From: an uncultured Lachnospiraceae bacterium
Lineage (GTDB): Bacteria > Bacillota > Clostridia > Lachnospirales > Lachnospiraceae
Direction: 5' to 3'
NCBI GenBank assembly: GCA_910579685.1
Contig: CAJTVN010000042.1
Coordinates: forward strand, 1 to 31,263
DNA length: 31,263 nt
In this document: positions 7,950 through 15,709 of the stretch, in pieces
How the letters are laid out: the number at the start of each line of letters is the position of its first letter
Numbering within the stretch: position 1 is the stretch's first letter
Translations under genes and position numbers: made by a program
Notes under the pieces: model-generated
What the model was told of the DNA's origin: nothing
The model's input: the letters and a program-made list of their open reading frames with translations, nothing else
The model's database searches: none

Positions 7950-8906
7950 TCATTTTTTAATGAATGGCACTATCTTTTTACAATTTTCTTCATATATTTC
8001 AGTATTCGCCTTACTTGCATAAGATATTTTACTATTCTTTTTGCTCGCTTCTATAATATACCTTATATTCTTTTTTGTGTCATCATCTGCAACTGGAATC
8101 TCCGTATTTTCAATTATTGAATCCATTGTAATTTTACTAGGGACTGAACTACCTGGATAACGAACATGCAAAACTGGTTCCATTGTACCATTCAATTTAC
8201 CAACAAAATTACATATTTCATCTTTGTTTTCAGGAGAGTTATAATTTAGATTTCCCGTTGAACTCCTTAGGTCATGCCTTTTTTTCAATATTCCTTCAAG
8301 AACTTCTGACAAATCCGTGTCACCATCCCCATTCAATGGATAAAACTTTAATGTTAATTTTGTAACTTTTTCTACACTCTTTAATGCACTTGCAATATCA
8401 CTACCCGAAGATATTCCCACAACATTAACCAGTGGAATGGGAAGAAGTTCTTTATCCTCTTTTTGTAACTTTTGATTTGTTTTTCTTATGTAAGTATCTA
8501 TAGCCGCTTTAATCAATGTTCTAAAATTGTTTAAACTTGGGCTCCCTTTTTGATCTCTCACTAAAACCATACGATGATTTTTGAGATATATTATAAATAA
8601 CGAATACGGTGATGACTGATATCTCCCATTCCTATCAACCAGTCTTCCTTCTTGATAATCATAATTATATTTTACCTCTAACATCGTATCCTTAACAACA
8701 ATTCCTGTTAATATGTATTCCCCGTCTTTGTCTTCAATAACTTCTATTTCATCGAAAAATAATTTAGTATCTCCATTCTTTTTTATGTAATTACTTAAAA
8801 GTGCTGGCATAATTATAGAATCAAAATATTCTAACATAGGCATTTCACTGTCATTCTTTTCGAATACAGTATTAAAATTTGCAATACACATTTTTTTCGT
8901 CGACAT
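7950..8906 (-). CDS. Soluble protein of unknown function, first gene of a two-gene cargo module
   Basis: This 318-residue protein has no membrane segment or signal peptide and belongs to no family I can name. It starts MSTKKMCIANFNTVFEKND behind GGAGGG 7 nt upstream; a longer upstream frame exists but has no ribosome site and crosses the promoter. The N-terminal half is beta-rich with LFFDEIEVIEDKDGEYILTG and a central SPYSLFIIYLKNHRMVLVRD strand pair. The middle carries the charged helix KAAIDTYIRKTNQKLQKED. Size and pairing with a ~210-residue four-helix membrane protein recall the Kiwa defence pair (KwaA/KwaB), but I see no sequence match and the gene order is opposite. Function unknown; defence or exclusion is a hypothesis. 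Confidence 0.75.
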   Translation of the reverse strand: MSTKKMCIANFNTVFEKNDSEMPMLEYFDSIIMPALLSNYIKKNGDTKLFFDEIEVIEDKDGEYILTGIVVKDTMLEVKYNYDYQEGRLVDRNGRYQSSPYSLFIIYLKNHRMVLVRDQKGSPSLNNFRTLIKAAIDTYIRKTNQKLQKEDKELLPIPLVNVVGISSGSDIASALKSVEKVTKLTLKFYPLNGDGDTDLSEVLEGILKKRHDLRSSTGNLNYNSPENKDEICNFVGKLNGTMEPVLHVRYPGSSVPSKITMDSIIENTEIPVADDDTKKNIRYIIEASKKNSKISYASKANTEIYEENCKKIVPFIKK

Positions 8907-8936
8907 ATAAAATCCCTCCAAAATACATTTTTCTAC

Positions 8937-8965
8937 ATTATACCTTAAATTCCGGCAATTTGCCA
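8937..8965 (-). promoter_or_regulatory. Own promoter of the two-gene cargo module
   Basis: On the minus strand TGGCAA (8960-8965) is 17 nt from a perfect TATAAT (8937-8942), about 31 nt upstream of the start codon. It lies downstream of a terminator that ends the preceding gene. The two genes should therefore be transcribed independently of the lytic programme, as expected for a lysogenic-conversion gene. Confidence 0.55.
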
Positions 8966-8978
8966 CATTACTTATAGG

Positions 8979-9018
8979 TAATAACAAAATACCCAATCGC
9001 ACCAGCAACCGGGTATTT
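8979..9018 (-). terminator. Intrinsic terminator after the late activator-like gene
   Basis: On the minus strand AAATACCC (9011-9018) pairs with GGGTATTT (8987-8994) around a 16-nt loop, followed by TGTTATT. It isolates the cargo module from the upstream regulatory gene. Confidence 0.6.
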
Positions 9019-9083
9019 AAAAATGTATTGGGGGGGGAATCTTTTGCATCTACACCATACCATGAATATATAGTCACATTCTA

Positions 9084-9503
9084 TCACATTTTAAAATTTT
9101 TTAAGGCCCTCGCATGAATTCTATGAGTATGCTGCCAACTATGTCCGATCCTTACGCAAATATCCTCCCACTTCATCAGCTTGATATACCGATACATCAG
9201 AACATCTTTTTCATCTTCATCGGAAAGCCTTTCGATTCGATCAGTAATCTCCTTGCATTTTTTTATCCTCTGATACCTGTATTTCATATACCGCTTTTCT
9301 TCTTGATCCAGTAAGGCAGCATAAGAAGAAAGATCACTGTTATTATGTGCATGAGGCATTCCGTCGTTTATTACAGAAGGGCATATCTTGTTTAGGCGCA
9401 TTTCCTGAATCTTAAGCTCACTGCGTCTGATCTGGCAAACCGCGGTTTTATAACCCTGGAGATATTCCTTTTTTCTTTCATTCTCTTTCTGTTCCCGTGT
9501 CAC
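9084..9503 (-). CDS. Sigma-70 region 4-like phage regulator (DUF1492/late activator type)
   Basis: This 139-residue protein is basic at the N-terminus (MTREQKENERKKEYLQGYK) and ends with a helix-turn-helix: DEKDVLMYRYIKLMKWEDIC, then IGHSWQHTHRIHARALK. This matches DUF1492/RinA/ArpU-like proteins that switch on late packaging and morphogenesis genes from a promoter just upstream of the terminase genes. Here it sits immediately before the packaging block (with the cargo module in between), which fits. The start is GTG behind GGAGGGG. Confidence 0.78.
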   Translation of the reverse strand: MTREQKENERKKEYLQGYKTAVCQIRRSELKIQEMRLNKICPSVINDGMPHAHNNSDLSSYAALLDQEEKRYMKYRYQRIKKCKEITDRIERLSDEDEKDVLMYRYIKLMKWEDICVRIGHSWQHTHRIHARALKNFKM

Positions 9504-9538
9504 TCTTTACCCCTCCTGTTAATAAACGCATCACTTTA

Positions 9539-9583
9539 TTACCGATCGTATCTCTCCCTCAGTTCTTTGAAATGCTTCTGCAT
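9539..9583 (-). CDS. Possible 14-residue peptide
   Basis: A minimal frame, MQKHFKELRERYDR, lies between the zinc-ribbon gene and the late activator gene. AGGA directly precedes the ATG, a cramped ribosome site. Charged short peptides of this type occur in early regions of clostridial phages, but a chance frame is quite possible. Confidence 0.25.
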   Translation of the reverse strand: MQKHFKELRERYDR

Positions 9584-9586
9584 TTC

Positions 9587-9832
9587 CTACACCAATGCCG
9601 CATCTAATGCTGGATTGTAATTCATAGGCTCTCGTTTCAACCGTTTTCTGGCCGCTATCTTTTGACGCATAAACCTGTCAGAAATGAACACCGTATAATG
9701 TTCCCCACACTCCGGGCAGACAAAGAACTGTTCGATCACATCATCTTCAGAATCAACGTCTATGTCAATCACGTCTTCCTGGATATTAATCTCAATTTCC
9801 TTCCCGCACTTATCACATATACAAGTCTTCAA
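9587..9832 (-). CDS. Small zinc-ribbon protein
   Basis: This 81-residue protein has two CxxC knuckles: TCICDKCGKEIEIN near the start and FFVCPECGEHYTVF about 30 residues later, separated by a strongly acidic stretch (EDVIDIDVDSEDD). A structural zinc site is very likely; the partner is unknown. I chose the TTG at 9830-9832, because AAGGAGA lies 9 nt upstream. A TTG 14 codons earlier is in frame but has no comparable site. The start overlaps the end of the ASCH-like gene by 20 nt, so the two are probably translationally coupled. Confidence 0.65.
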   Translation of the reverse strand: MKTCICDKCGKEIEINIQEDVIDIDVDSEDDVIEQFFVCPECGEHYTVFISDRFMRQKIAARKRLKREPMNYNPALDAALV

Positions 9833-10430
9833 GTTGGCCGTCTCCTTTCGTTTCTGGTTTCCCACATCGTTCAAACTCTATAACCCATACCCACGGATTT
9901 GATTTCCAGCTATAAATAGCCATATCTGACTTTTTTATCGTGGAATCCCACAATGCCGCAAAAAGTATGTCATAATGTTCTCCAAGCAACTCAAGATGTT
10001 CCCTGTCAAATTCGGTTGTTCCCTCTTTTATGACCTGTTCCGGCGTAATGTCCTGCAGCCGTTCCACCCGTACATCTGTCACCTTTAACCAGATTCGGGC
10101 AGCTTTTTTCGGCATATGGATTGACGGATGCCATTTTACATTCACACTTCCCTCTGCATAGTCGGCTTTATAAATAAACAAATTATCAAATCCAGGACTG
10201 TGTTCACGCCACGCCTCCCTGACATACAAAATATCCTCAGAATAACAAGGTCTCTTGCAAAGTTTCTTAATGAGCATCTGGTCTGGGACCTGGGGATGCT
10301 CTTTATGGTATGGGCTGTTTAATATTCCTACCACATCATCTTTGACAATCCGCCTTGTGACAGTCTTCCTGCCATCCAGTATCGCCCGAACCATATCGCT
10401 ATTAAATAAAATCGGCAAAGCCCTTCCCAT
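9813..10430 (-). CDS. ASCH-like phage protein
   Basis: This 205-residue protein begins MGRALPILFNSDMVRAILDG followed by RKTVTRRIVK, the signature of phage ASCH-like (RNA-binding fold) proteins. LYVREAWREHSP in the middle and WVIEFERC near the end also match. ASCH domains are related to PUA domains and are thought to bind RNA or modified nucleosides; the role in phages is not settled. The ATG follows AAAGGAGC. Length is normal for the family. Confidence 0.75.
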   Translation of the reverse strand: MGRALPILFNSDMVRAILDGRKTVTRRIVKDDVVGILNSPYHKEHPQVPDQMLIKKLCKRPCYSEDILYVREAWREHSPGFDNLFIYKADYAEGSVNVKWHPSIHMPKKAARIWLKVTDVRVERLQDITPEQVIKEGTTEFDREHLELLGEHYDILFAALWDSTIKKSDMAIYSWKSNPWVWVIEFERCGKPETKGDGQLEDLYM

Positions 10431-10527
10431 TTTCTTATGCTCCTTTCCTGATACACCTGCTGCCGGGTTGATTCATTTCCGACCGATCTGATACGCACTT
10501 ATCCGTTTCGCTCCGCTAAAGGCCGGT

Positions 10528-10734
10528 TTAGTTCGATAAGACCACAAAATTCCATCCGCTTTTATTTAAAAGTTTTGCTCTTTCCTTTGCTTCGTTTTCA
10601 TCTTCAAAAACTTTTGCAAATTTCATAAGGCTGGTCATATTGAACGCATTTTTATACTTTTCGTTTTGACCGGCATACCATCCATCTGGTCGGATTCCAT
10701 CTCGCATCCTGTTTTCAAGTATAAATCCTATCAT
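10528..10734 (-). CDS. Small phage protein of unknown function
   Basis: This 68-residue protein contains GIRPDGWYAGQNEKYKNAF, then MKFAKVFEDENEAKERAKLL and ends with WNFVVLSN. The alternating strand-helix pattern suggests a compact alpha/beta fold, possibly DNA- or protein-binding. Good ribosome site (GAAGAGG) before the ATG. It is the first of a short run of minus-strand early genes. I cannot assign a function. Confidence 0.6.
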   Translation of the reverse strand: MIGFILENRMRDGIRPDGWYAGQNEKYKNAFNMTSLMKFAKVFEDENEAKERAKLLNKSGWNFVVLSN

Positions 10735-10759
10735 TTTCCGCCTCTTCCGTTCAAAGTTA

Positions 10760-10787
10760 TTGCAATATTAAGCCGCCATGATATAAT
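10760..10787 (+). promoter_or_regulatory. Promoter of the phage tRNA-Val
   Basis: TTGCAA (10760-10765), a 16-nt spacer and TATAAT (10782-10787) lie 10 nt before the tRNA 5' end on the plus strand. The tRNA therefore has its own promoter, pointing against the surrounding lytic genes. Confidence 0.65.
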
Positions 10788-10796
10788 AAATCTTAT

Positions 10797-10870
10797 GGAA
10801 GCATAGCTCAGCTGGGATGAGCGCTCGCCTGACTAGCGGGAGGCCAAGGGTTCGAGCCCCTTTGCTTCCA
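10797..10870 (+). tRNA. tRNA-Val(GAC), phage-borne
   Basis: A full cloverleaf can be drawn: acceptor GGAAGCA/TGCTTCC, D stem GCTC/GAGC with a 9-nt loop, anticodon stem CTCGC/GCGGG with loop CTGACTA, variable loop AGGCC, T arm AAGGG-TTCGAGC-CCCTT and discriminator A. The anticodon reads GAC (codons GUC/GUU). CCA is not encoded. The U at position 37, where a purine is normal, is odd. It lies on the plus strand among minus-strand phage genes and stops 5 nt from the methyltransferase remnant. Confidence 0.8.
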
Positions 10871-10874
10871 TTTT

Positions 10875-10988
10875 TCATTTCTGCATTCCCGTGCCTCTTA
10901 CATTATCCACCTCCGATATGGCCGCAAACACCGGGTAAAACTGCTGCGGCACCACTGCGTTCCCGAGCGCCTTTATCCGATCCCCCTG
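10875..10988 (-). pseudogene. C-terminal remnant of a DNA cytosine-5 methyltransferase
   Basis: Thirty-seven codons read QGDRIKALGNAVVPQQFYPV followed by FAAISEVDN. This is the conserved end (target-region/GNAVVP motif X area) of phage 5-cytosine methyltransferases. An in-frame stop lies directly upstream (10989-10991) and no methyltransferase core is present before it, only 22 nt to the next gene. The rest of the gene has been deleted. The remnant abuts the tRNA-Val, so insertion of the tRNA segment or a recombination event may have removed it. Confidence 0.7.
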
Positions 10989-11010
10989 TCAGCATCCGAC
11001 AAAAATACGC

Positions 11011-11241
11011 TCACCTCTCTATCCATTGCACGATGTCCTGAAACTCAATGAATCTGTCATTGGGGACGAGCATCCAGTCATCCCCCGCCCGGAAGGAGGT
11101 AAACTCCCGGTTGATCGCCTCCTCCACCTCTTTGCCCGACATCACGGACAGTTCCTTCTCCGTCTTGACGTTGTTTTCCAAGAGGAGCCTTCTTGCCTCC
11201 CTCTCGTGCTCCTCGTAGATGAAATAAAACCCCTTTTCCAT
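11011..11241 (-). CDS. Small phage protein of unknown function
   Basis: This 76-residue acidic protein begins MEKGFYFIYEEHEREARRLL and ends DDWMLVPNDRFIEFQDIVQW. Two helices followed by a short strand region are likely. It has a strong ribosome site (AAGGAGGT) and directly follows the SNF2 helicase gene in the replication operon, 13 nt downstream. Such small proteins commonly accompany the helicase in clostridial phages; the function is not known. Confidence 0.6.
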   Translation of the reverse strand: MEKGFYFIYEEHEREARRLLLENNVKTEKELSVMSGKEVEEAINREFTSFRAGDDWMLVPNDRFIEFQDIVQWIER

Positions 11242-11254
11242 GTCAGGACCTCCT

Positions 11255-12664
11255 TTATCTTTCCTGGAAATACTTCTCCACCCTTGCCTTAAGCGCCTCC
11301 AAAAGCGCCGCCTGGCAGTCCCCTTTTCTCTGCAGGGCCGCCATCACGTCCTCGTCCACGGTGCCCGCCGCCAGGAGGTGGTGGACGTATACCGTGTGTT
11401 TCTGCCCCTGCCGGTGGAGCCTGGCGTTCGCCTGCTGGTACAGCTCCAGGTTCCAGTTAAGCCCGAACCACACCACGTCATTCCCGCCTTCCTGCAGGTT
11501 AAGCCCGTAGGCCACGCTGGCCGGGTGCGCCAGAAGGATGTTGATCTTCCCCGCATTCCAGTCCGCGATATCCGCCGGCGTCTTAAGCTCCCTCACCGAG
11601 AGCCCGGTCTTTGCCAGAAGCCGCCGGATCCTCGCAAGGTCATGCTGGAAGTTATAAAACACCAGGACGTTTCTTCCGTTCAGCTCCTCCAGAAGCTCCA
11701 GGAAGCCCTCCAGCTTGTTGTCGTGGATCTCGACCACCTCTTTCCTCTCCGCCGCCCGGTCTTCCTGCACAAACTCCTGCGTGCGGTAAACGGCCCCGTT
11801 TGCGAGCTGCAGCAGCTTTCCGGAAAGGACGGCCGCACTGCCCGCATCAAGGACCCCCTCCGGCAGCTCCAGGATCCGCTCCCGCTCCATCTCGTCATAG
11901 GCCCTGCGCGCCTTTGCGTCCAGCCGCACGTAGCGGATGTTGTCGATCCGTTCCGGCAGTTCCAGATAATCCCTGGCGGAAAGGCTGATACAAATATCCC
12001 GGATAAGCTCCTGGATTTTCTCGCCCGCCCCCTCCCTTGGCTCGTATGAGAAAATCGTGGTGGCGTTCCTGGAAGCGGGGGAGAAGTAATTGTTCCGGTA
12101 TTCCGTCAGTGTCCTGCCTAGGCGGGCGCCGCCGTCCAGAAGGTAGACCTGCGCCCAGAGATCCGTAAGACCGTTGGGAGAGGGCGTCCCCGTCAGCTCC
12201 ACCAGGCGCCGGATGTGTCCCCGGATGTTCTTAAGCGCCCTGAACCGCTTGGACTGGCTGCTCTTAAAGCTGCTTGATTCGTCAATGACCACCATGTCGA
12301 ACGGCCAGCCGTTCCGGTAATAGTCCACCAGCCAGGGGACGTTTTCGCGGTTGATGACGAACACGTTCCCCGGGCTGTTCAGCGCCTTGATCCGCCGCTC
12401 CCTCGCCCCCAGCACGGGACGGACCCGCAAAAGGCTCAGGTGATCCCATTTCGACTGCTCCCTGGTCCAAGTGTCCTCCGCCACCTTTTTCGGTGCGATC
12501 ACCAGGCACCTGCCCACCTGGCAACGGTTAAAGACCAGGTCATTCACCGCCGTCAGGGTGATCACCGTCTTGCCCAGCCCCATGTCGAGGAAGAGGGCCA
12601 GCGCCGCGTCCTGTATGATCCGGACAATGCAGTATCTCTGGTAATCGTGTGGGATGAATTTCAA
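11255..12664 (-). CDS. SNF2-family helicase/ATPase
   Basis: This 469-residue phage-type SNF2 protein probably remodels DNA at replication or recombination intermediates. Motifs in order: I DMGLGKT (residues 27-33), Ia VIAPKKVAEDTW, II VVIDESS (about 128, a DESS variant of DEAH), III LTGTPSPNG, V NLQEGGNDVVWF and VI ANARLHRQGQ (about 416). All ATPase motifs are intact. The start is TTG, overlapping the stop of the VRR-NUC gene (TTGA), with a G-rich ribosome site upstream, so the two are coupled. Composition is GC-rich like its neighbours. Confidence 0.93.
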   Translation of the reverse strand: MKFIPHDYQRYCIVRIIQDAALALFLDMGLGKTVITLTAVNDLVFNRCQVGRCLVIAPKKVAEDTWTREQSKWDHLSLLRVRPVLGARERRIKALNSPGNVFVINRENVPWLVDYYRNGWPFDMVVIDESSSFKSSQSKRFRALKNIRGHIRRLVELTGTPSPNGLTDLWAQVYLLDGGARLGRTLTEYRNNYFSPASRNATTIFSYEPREGAGEKIQELIRDICISLSARDYLELPERIDNIRYVRLDAKARRAYDEMERERILELPEGVLDAGSAAVLSGKLLQLANGAVYRTQEFVQEDRAAERKEVVEIHDNKLEGFLELLEELNGRNVLVFYNFQHDLARIRRLLAKTGLSVRELKTPADIADWNAGKINILLAHPASVAYGLNLQEGGNDVVWFGLNWNLELYQQANARLHRQGQKHTVYVHHLLAAGTVDEDVMAALQRKGDCQAALLEALKARVEKYFQER

Positions 12665-13020
12665 AACGCCGTCCCCCCTTTCCCCGGCCTGCGGTTCACC
12701 ATCTCCAGAAACAGGCGGTCCGCAGCGGGCGCCGCAGGCTCCTGCTTAAGGAGCTCCCCTATGGCGTCCCGGGCGCTCTCCGGGCCGTCCACGACGGCCG
12801 TGAAGCACCCCAGGGCCTCCAGCTCTTCCATCCGCAGCCGCTGTAGCTTCCGGGGCCGCCCCCCTTCCCGCTTAAGCTCCACGAACCCGACCCTTCCCCC
12901 CGGAAGCACCACGAGCCGGTCCGGCACGCCCGCATTCCCGGGCGACACGAACTTGTAAGCCCTCCCGCCCGCCTGCGCCACGAGCCTGCAAAACTTTCGT
13001 TCCAGTTCACTTTCCCTCAC
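12661..13020 (-). CDS. VRR-NUC domain nuclease
   Basis: This 119-residue minimal PD-(D/E)XK nuclease shows the compact VRR-NUC pattern: YKFVSPGNAGVPDRLVVLPG (catalytic Asp in GVPD), GGRVGFVELKREGG (Glu-X-Lys) and a C-terminal helix. Phage forms are stand-alone and thought to cut branched DNA such as Holliday junctions. I chose the GTG at 13018-13020, with AGGAGGA 4-5 nt upstream; an ATG eight codons earlier (13044) is an alternative without as good a site. It is followed by the SNF2 gene with a 4-nt overlap. Confidence 0.88.
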   Translation of the reverse strand: MRESELERKFCRLVAQAGGRAYKFVSPGNAGVPDRLVVLPGGRVGFVELKREGGRPRKLQRLRMEELEALGCFTAVVDGPESARDAIGELLKQEPAAPAADRLFLEMVNRRPGKGGTAF

Positions 13021-13049
13021 GCTCTCCTCCTGTTCCTGTAACATTCCTC

Positions 13050-13271
13050 GCATGCGTGCGCACGTGTGTACTTATACGCATTCAGGGGTATCAAGGGTAC
13101 CTATATCCCTTATTTCCCTTGTATTTTTATCTCATATAGAAGAATGTTTACATGTTTATAAATACCGTTTTCGCCTGTGTTTATCGGCCTTTTGGCGTTA
13201 ACATTCGAATGTTTCCGCTTGTTCCAATGTTGACGATCCCCTTGTCAACATTCTCCGCACGGATCCGTTGT
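13050..13271. other. Repeat-rich gap between VapE and VRR-NUC genes; candidate replication origin or operator
   Basis: This AT-rich stretch in a GC-rich block contains no gene. It holds a 14-bp perfect palindrome AACATTCGAATGTT (13200-13213), a 9-bp inverted repeat AATGTTGAC/GTCAACATT (13226-13234 with 13244-13252), and further AATGTT/ATGTTT copies near 13142-13158. An alternating purine-pyrimidine run, GCATGCGTGCGCACGTGTGT (about 13050-13070), lies at its end. Repeats of one hexamer beside a primase-helicase gene fit an origin or a replication-protein operator, but this is inference. Confidence 0.4.
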
Positions 13272-15695
13272 TTACGCATCGGATGTTACCCTTGTAAATC
13301 CCCTCTGGGCGCCGTATTCCCCTCCGAACCGGACTGCGCTCCTTTGCCGCTCCCAGCCCGGCAGCCTCTCCAGGATGCTGTTGATCTCCTTGGAATCCGT
13401 TTTTTTCATCCGGGTGTAACCCGGCATCCGGAAGCATTCGTTCCAGATCTCCCAGGCGCAGATCCGATCCCGGTACATCAGCTGGCTCTCGTCCGCCTGT
13501 TTCTGGTCAAAGCCGGAATCCAGCCAGTTCCTGCGCTCGTACTGGCTCCTCTTATACCAGTCCCTCGGCACCTTCTTTTCCAGGAATTCCAGGATCGCAC
13601 CCTCCGAATACGAAGCCTCCCGGTGCTCCTCCTGCGCATGTTCGGCCAGTCTTTCCGCCTCCTCCGACAGGGTCAGCGGCTCCCCCAGACGGTACGACGC
13701 CACGGCCTCCGCCCAGATCTGGGGCACCTCCCCGGGCAGATCCCGCCAGACGTTCTTGCGGCGCCCCGCCCCCGGCAGGTCCACGGGCCAGAAGCGCCGG
13801 TTGCCCGTATAGTCTTTCAAAAACTCTTCCTCGTTCGTCGTTCCCACGATAACGCACCGGCGCGGGTATCTCTCCGGCCTACGGCCGTAGGCCGCACGGT
13901 AGATGTCGTCCTCTTTGCTTAAAAACTGCTTGACCGTGTTCATCTCCGACTTGGTCAGCTCCCCGGCCTCCAGGATCCAGTAGCCCTGCAGGAGCTCCGC
14001 CGCATCCTTCCCCTCGAAGGTGCACAGGGAGTCGGAATACCAGTCCATCCCCAGATAGCGGAAGAAGGTGCTCTTCCCGATCCCCTGTTTCCCCGCCAGG
14101 ATCAGCATGGTGTCAAACTTGACCCCCGGGCGGAAGATCCTCGCCACCGCCCCGGCCAGGGTTTTGCGGATCGCCTCCCTCGTGTAGGGGCTGTCTTTCG
14201 CGCCGAAATAGTCGATCAGCAGGGTATCCACCCTCGGCACGCCGTCCCATGCCAGCGACGCCAGATAGTCTTTCAGCCGGTTCACGCGGTGGTTCATGGC
14301 GAATACGGCGAAACCGTCCGCGACCTTTTCCTTGCCGGTGATCCGGTAGATCGTTTCGAGGTAGCCCCGCAGTCCGGAATCGTCCTCGTCCTTCCACTGC
14401 CTGGCCGGGCAGGGAAGGGCCTGCGGTTCCCACGGCAGCGGCGCCGATACCATCGGCCGGCCCGCCATCTCGTCATGGTAGACACGCCCTTTTAACCGGG
14501 GATCGTTCTCCAGGATCAGCTGGACGTTCTGGACCGTTTTAAGCGGCTCCCCGGTCTTCGGATGGGTCTGCAGTTTCAGCACCCAGCCGGCGTCCTCCTG
14601 CGCCTGTCCGGGCGGCGCATCGGAAAAGCTCTGCACGGCCGCCTCATAGCGTTCCTTCGCCATCCGCTCCGCCACGGCCGGCAGGCCGGACGCAAACTCG
14701 CACATCCGCTTGAAGGACGGCAGGTTTGCCGCCGGCGTGTCCGGCTTCGCCTCGTCGTCCTCCTCCCCGAACAGGTGGAGCCTTACCAGGTCGAAGGCGT
14801 TGACCAGCTTCCCGGAACAGGGGTCCGTGGCATGGTGGCTGTAGAGGAACCGGCCGTCCTCGTACAGCACCGCCCCGCCGACGGTACTCCCCTCCGCGTA
14901 GGTGTAGCGTCCCGGATCCGCACAGGGCTCGTAGGTACCCGGCAGGAACTGCTCCATGGCGTCCTCTATGGAAAAGCACTTGCAGAACGCCCCGACGATG
15001 CCCTTTCTTTCCAGCGGGTCCCCCTGCTTTTTCGCCGACCGGTCCCGGATCCGGGCCGCCCCCGGCACCTCCGGCCACTCCGACACGTCCCTCCAGTCCC
15101 GGTAGGCGGCCAGCATCCCCCTCCTGGAAAGAAAGGGCTTGTCCTCATAGAGGAACAGGTATTCGCTGTCCGCGCTGCAGCTGGGCCAGTACATCAGACG
15201 CACGGGCTCAAACGTGGTGGGGTCAAAGATCGGCATCCCGATGCATTCGGCCAGTTTCCTTGCGATGGGCTCGTATTCATCCGCCGGGCACGGCTCGTCC
15301 AGAGGCACCACGACGCGCAGCCTCGGCGCCGCCCCCTCGTGCTTGCGCGTGGAATAGACGGCGTAGGCGCATCCCAGGCCGGAAACCGTGTTCAGGACCC
15401 TCTGGGCCCCTCCCGGTTCGATGGTGTCGGCGTCAAGGGTTATAAGGTGCCTCTCCCCCGCGTTCTCGTTTTTGCGCCTCGGGCCTTTCAGGGTGCCCCC
15501 CACGAAGCCCCCGATGTCTTTCAGGTTTTCCTGGTCAGGCTTGGGAAGGGACTTATACTGCTGGAAGCTTTCCCCGGTCCGCAGGGGACGCGCCAGCTTC
15601 TGCACGAAGTCGGACCACAAAAGCTCCTGGGCGTTCCATACGGCGGCCTTCCTGCCGGTTCCCGTTGCGATCTTAATCAGCCGGTCATTCTGCAT
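13272..15695 (-). CDS. VapE-type primase-helicase
   Basis: This 807-residue replication protein has an N-terminal primase-like part (about 1-200, with LITLDADTIEPGGAQRVLN and RLRVVVPLDEPC) and a C-terminal virulence-associated E superfamily-3-like ATPase. The ATPase shows Walker A LAGKQGIGKSTFF (about residue 535), LQGYWILEAGEL, a VGTTNEEEFLKDYTGNRRFWP sensor region and a helical tail. In siphophages it replaces DnaG/DnaB functions. The ATG follows AGGAGGACGCAAG. It lies 14 nt after the polymerase gene, so initiation and elongation proteins are made from one operon. Confidence 0.92.
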   Translation of the reverse strand: MQNDRLIKIATGTGRKAAVWNAQELLWSDFVQKLARPLRTGESFQQYKSLPKPDQENLKDIGGFVGGTLKGPRRKNENAGERHLITLDADTIEPGGAQRVLNTVSGLGCAYAVYSTRKHEGAAPRLRVVVPLDEPCPADEYEPIARKLAECIGMPIFDPTTFEPVRLMYWPSCSADSEYLFLYEDKPFLSRRGMLAAYRDWRDVSEWPEVPGAARIRDRSAKKQGDPLERKGIVGAFCKCFSIEDAMEQFLPGTYEPCADPGRYTYAEGSTVGGAVLYEDGRFLYSHHATDPCSGKLVNAFDLVRLHLFGEEDDEAKPDTPAANLPSFKRMCEFASGLPAVAERMAKERYEAAVQSFSDAPPGQAQEDAGWVLKLQTHPKTGEPLKTVQNVQLILENDPRLKGRVYHDEMAGRPMVSAPLPWEPQALPCPARQWKDEDDSGLRGYLETIYRITGKEKVADGFAVFAMNHRVNRLKDYLASLAWDGVPRVDTLLIDYFGAKDSPYTREAIRKTLAGAVARIFRPGVKFDTMLILAGKQGIGKSTFFRYLGMDWYSDSLCTFEGKDAAELLQGYWILEAGELTKSEMNTVKQFLSKEDDIYRAAYGRRPERYPRRCVIVGTTNEEEFLKDYTGNRRFWPVDLPGAGRRKNVWRDLPGEVPQIWAEAVASYRLGEPLTLSEEAERLAEHAQEEHREASYSEGAILEFLEKKVPRDWYKRSQYERRNWLDSGFDQKQADESQLMYRDRICAWEIWNECFRMPGYTRMKKTDSKEINSILERLPGWERQRSAVRFGGEYGAQRGFTRVTSDA

Positions 15696-15709
15696 CTTGC
15701 GTCCTCCTG

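Noticed and set aside
10797..10870. Attachment site at the phage tRNA-Val
   Set aside because: The integrase lies 16 kb away next to tRNA-Leu, and the tRNA has a full promoter and body within the prophage.
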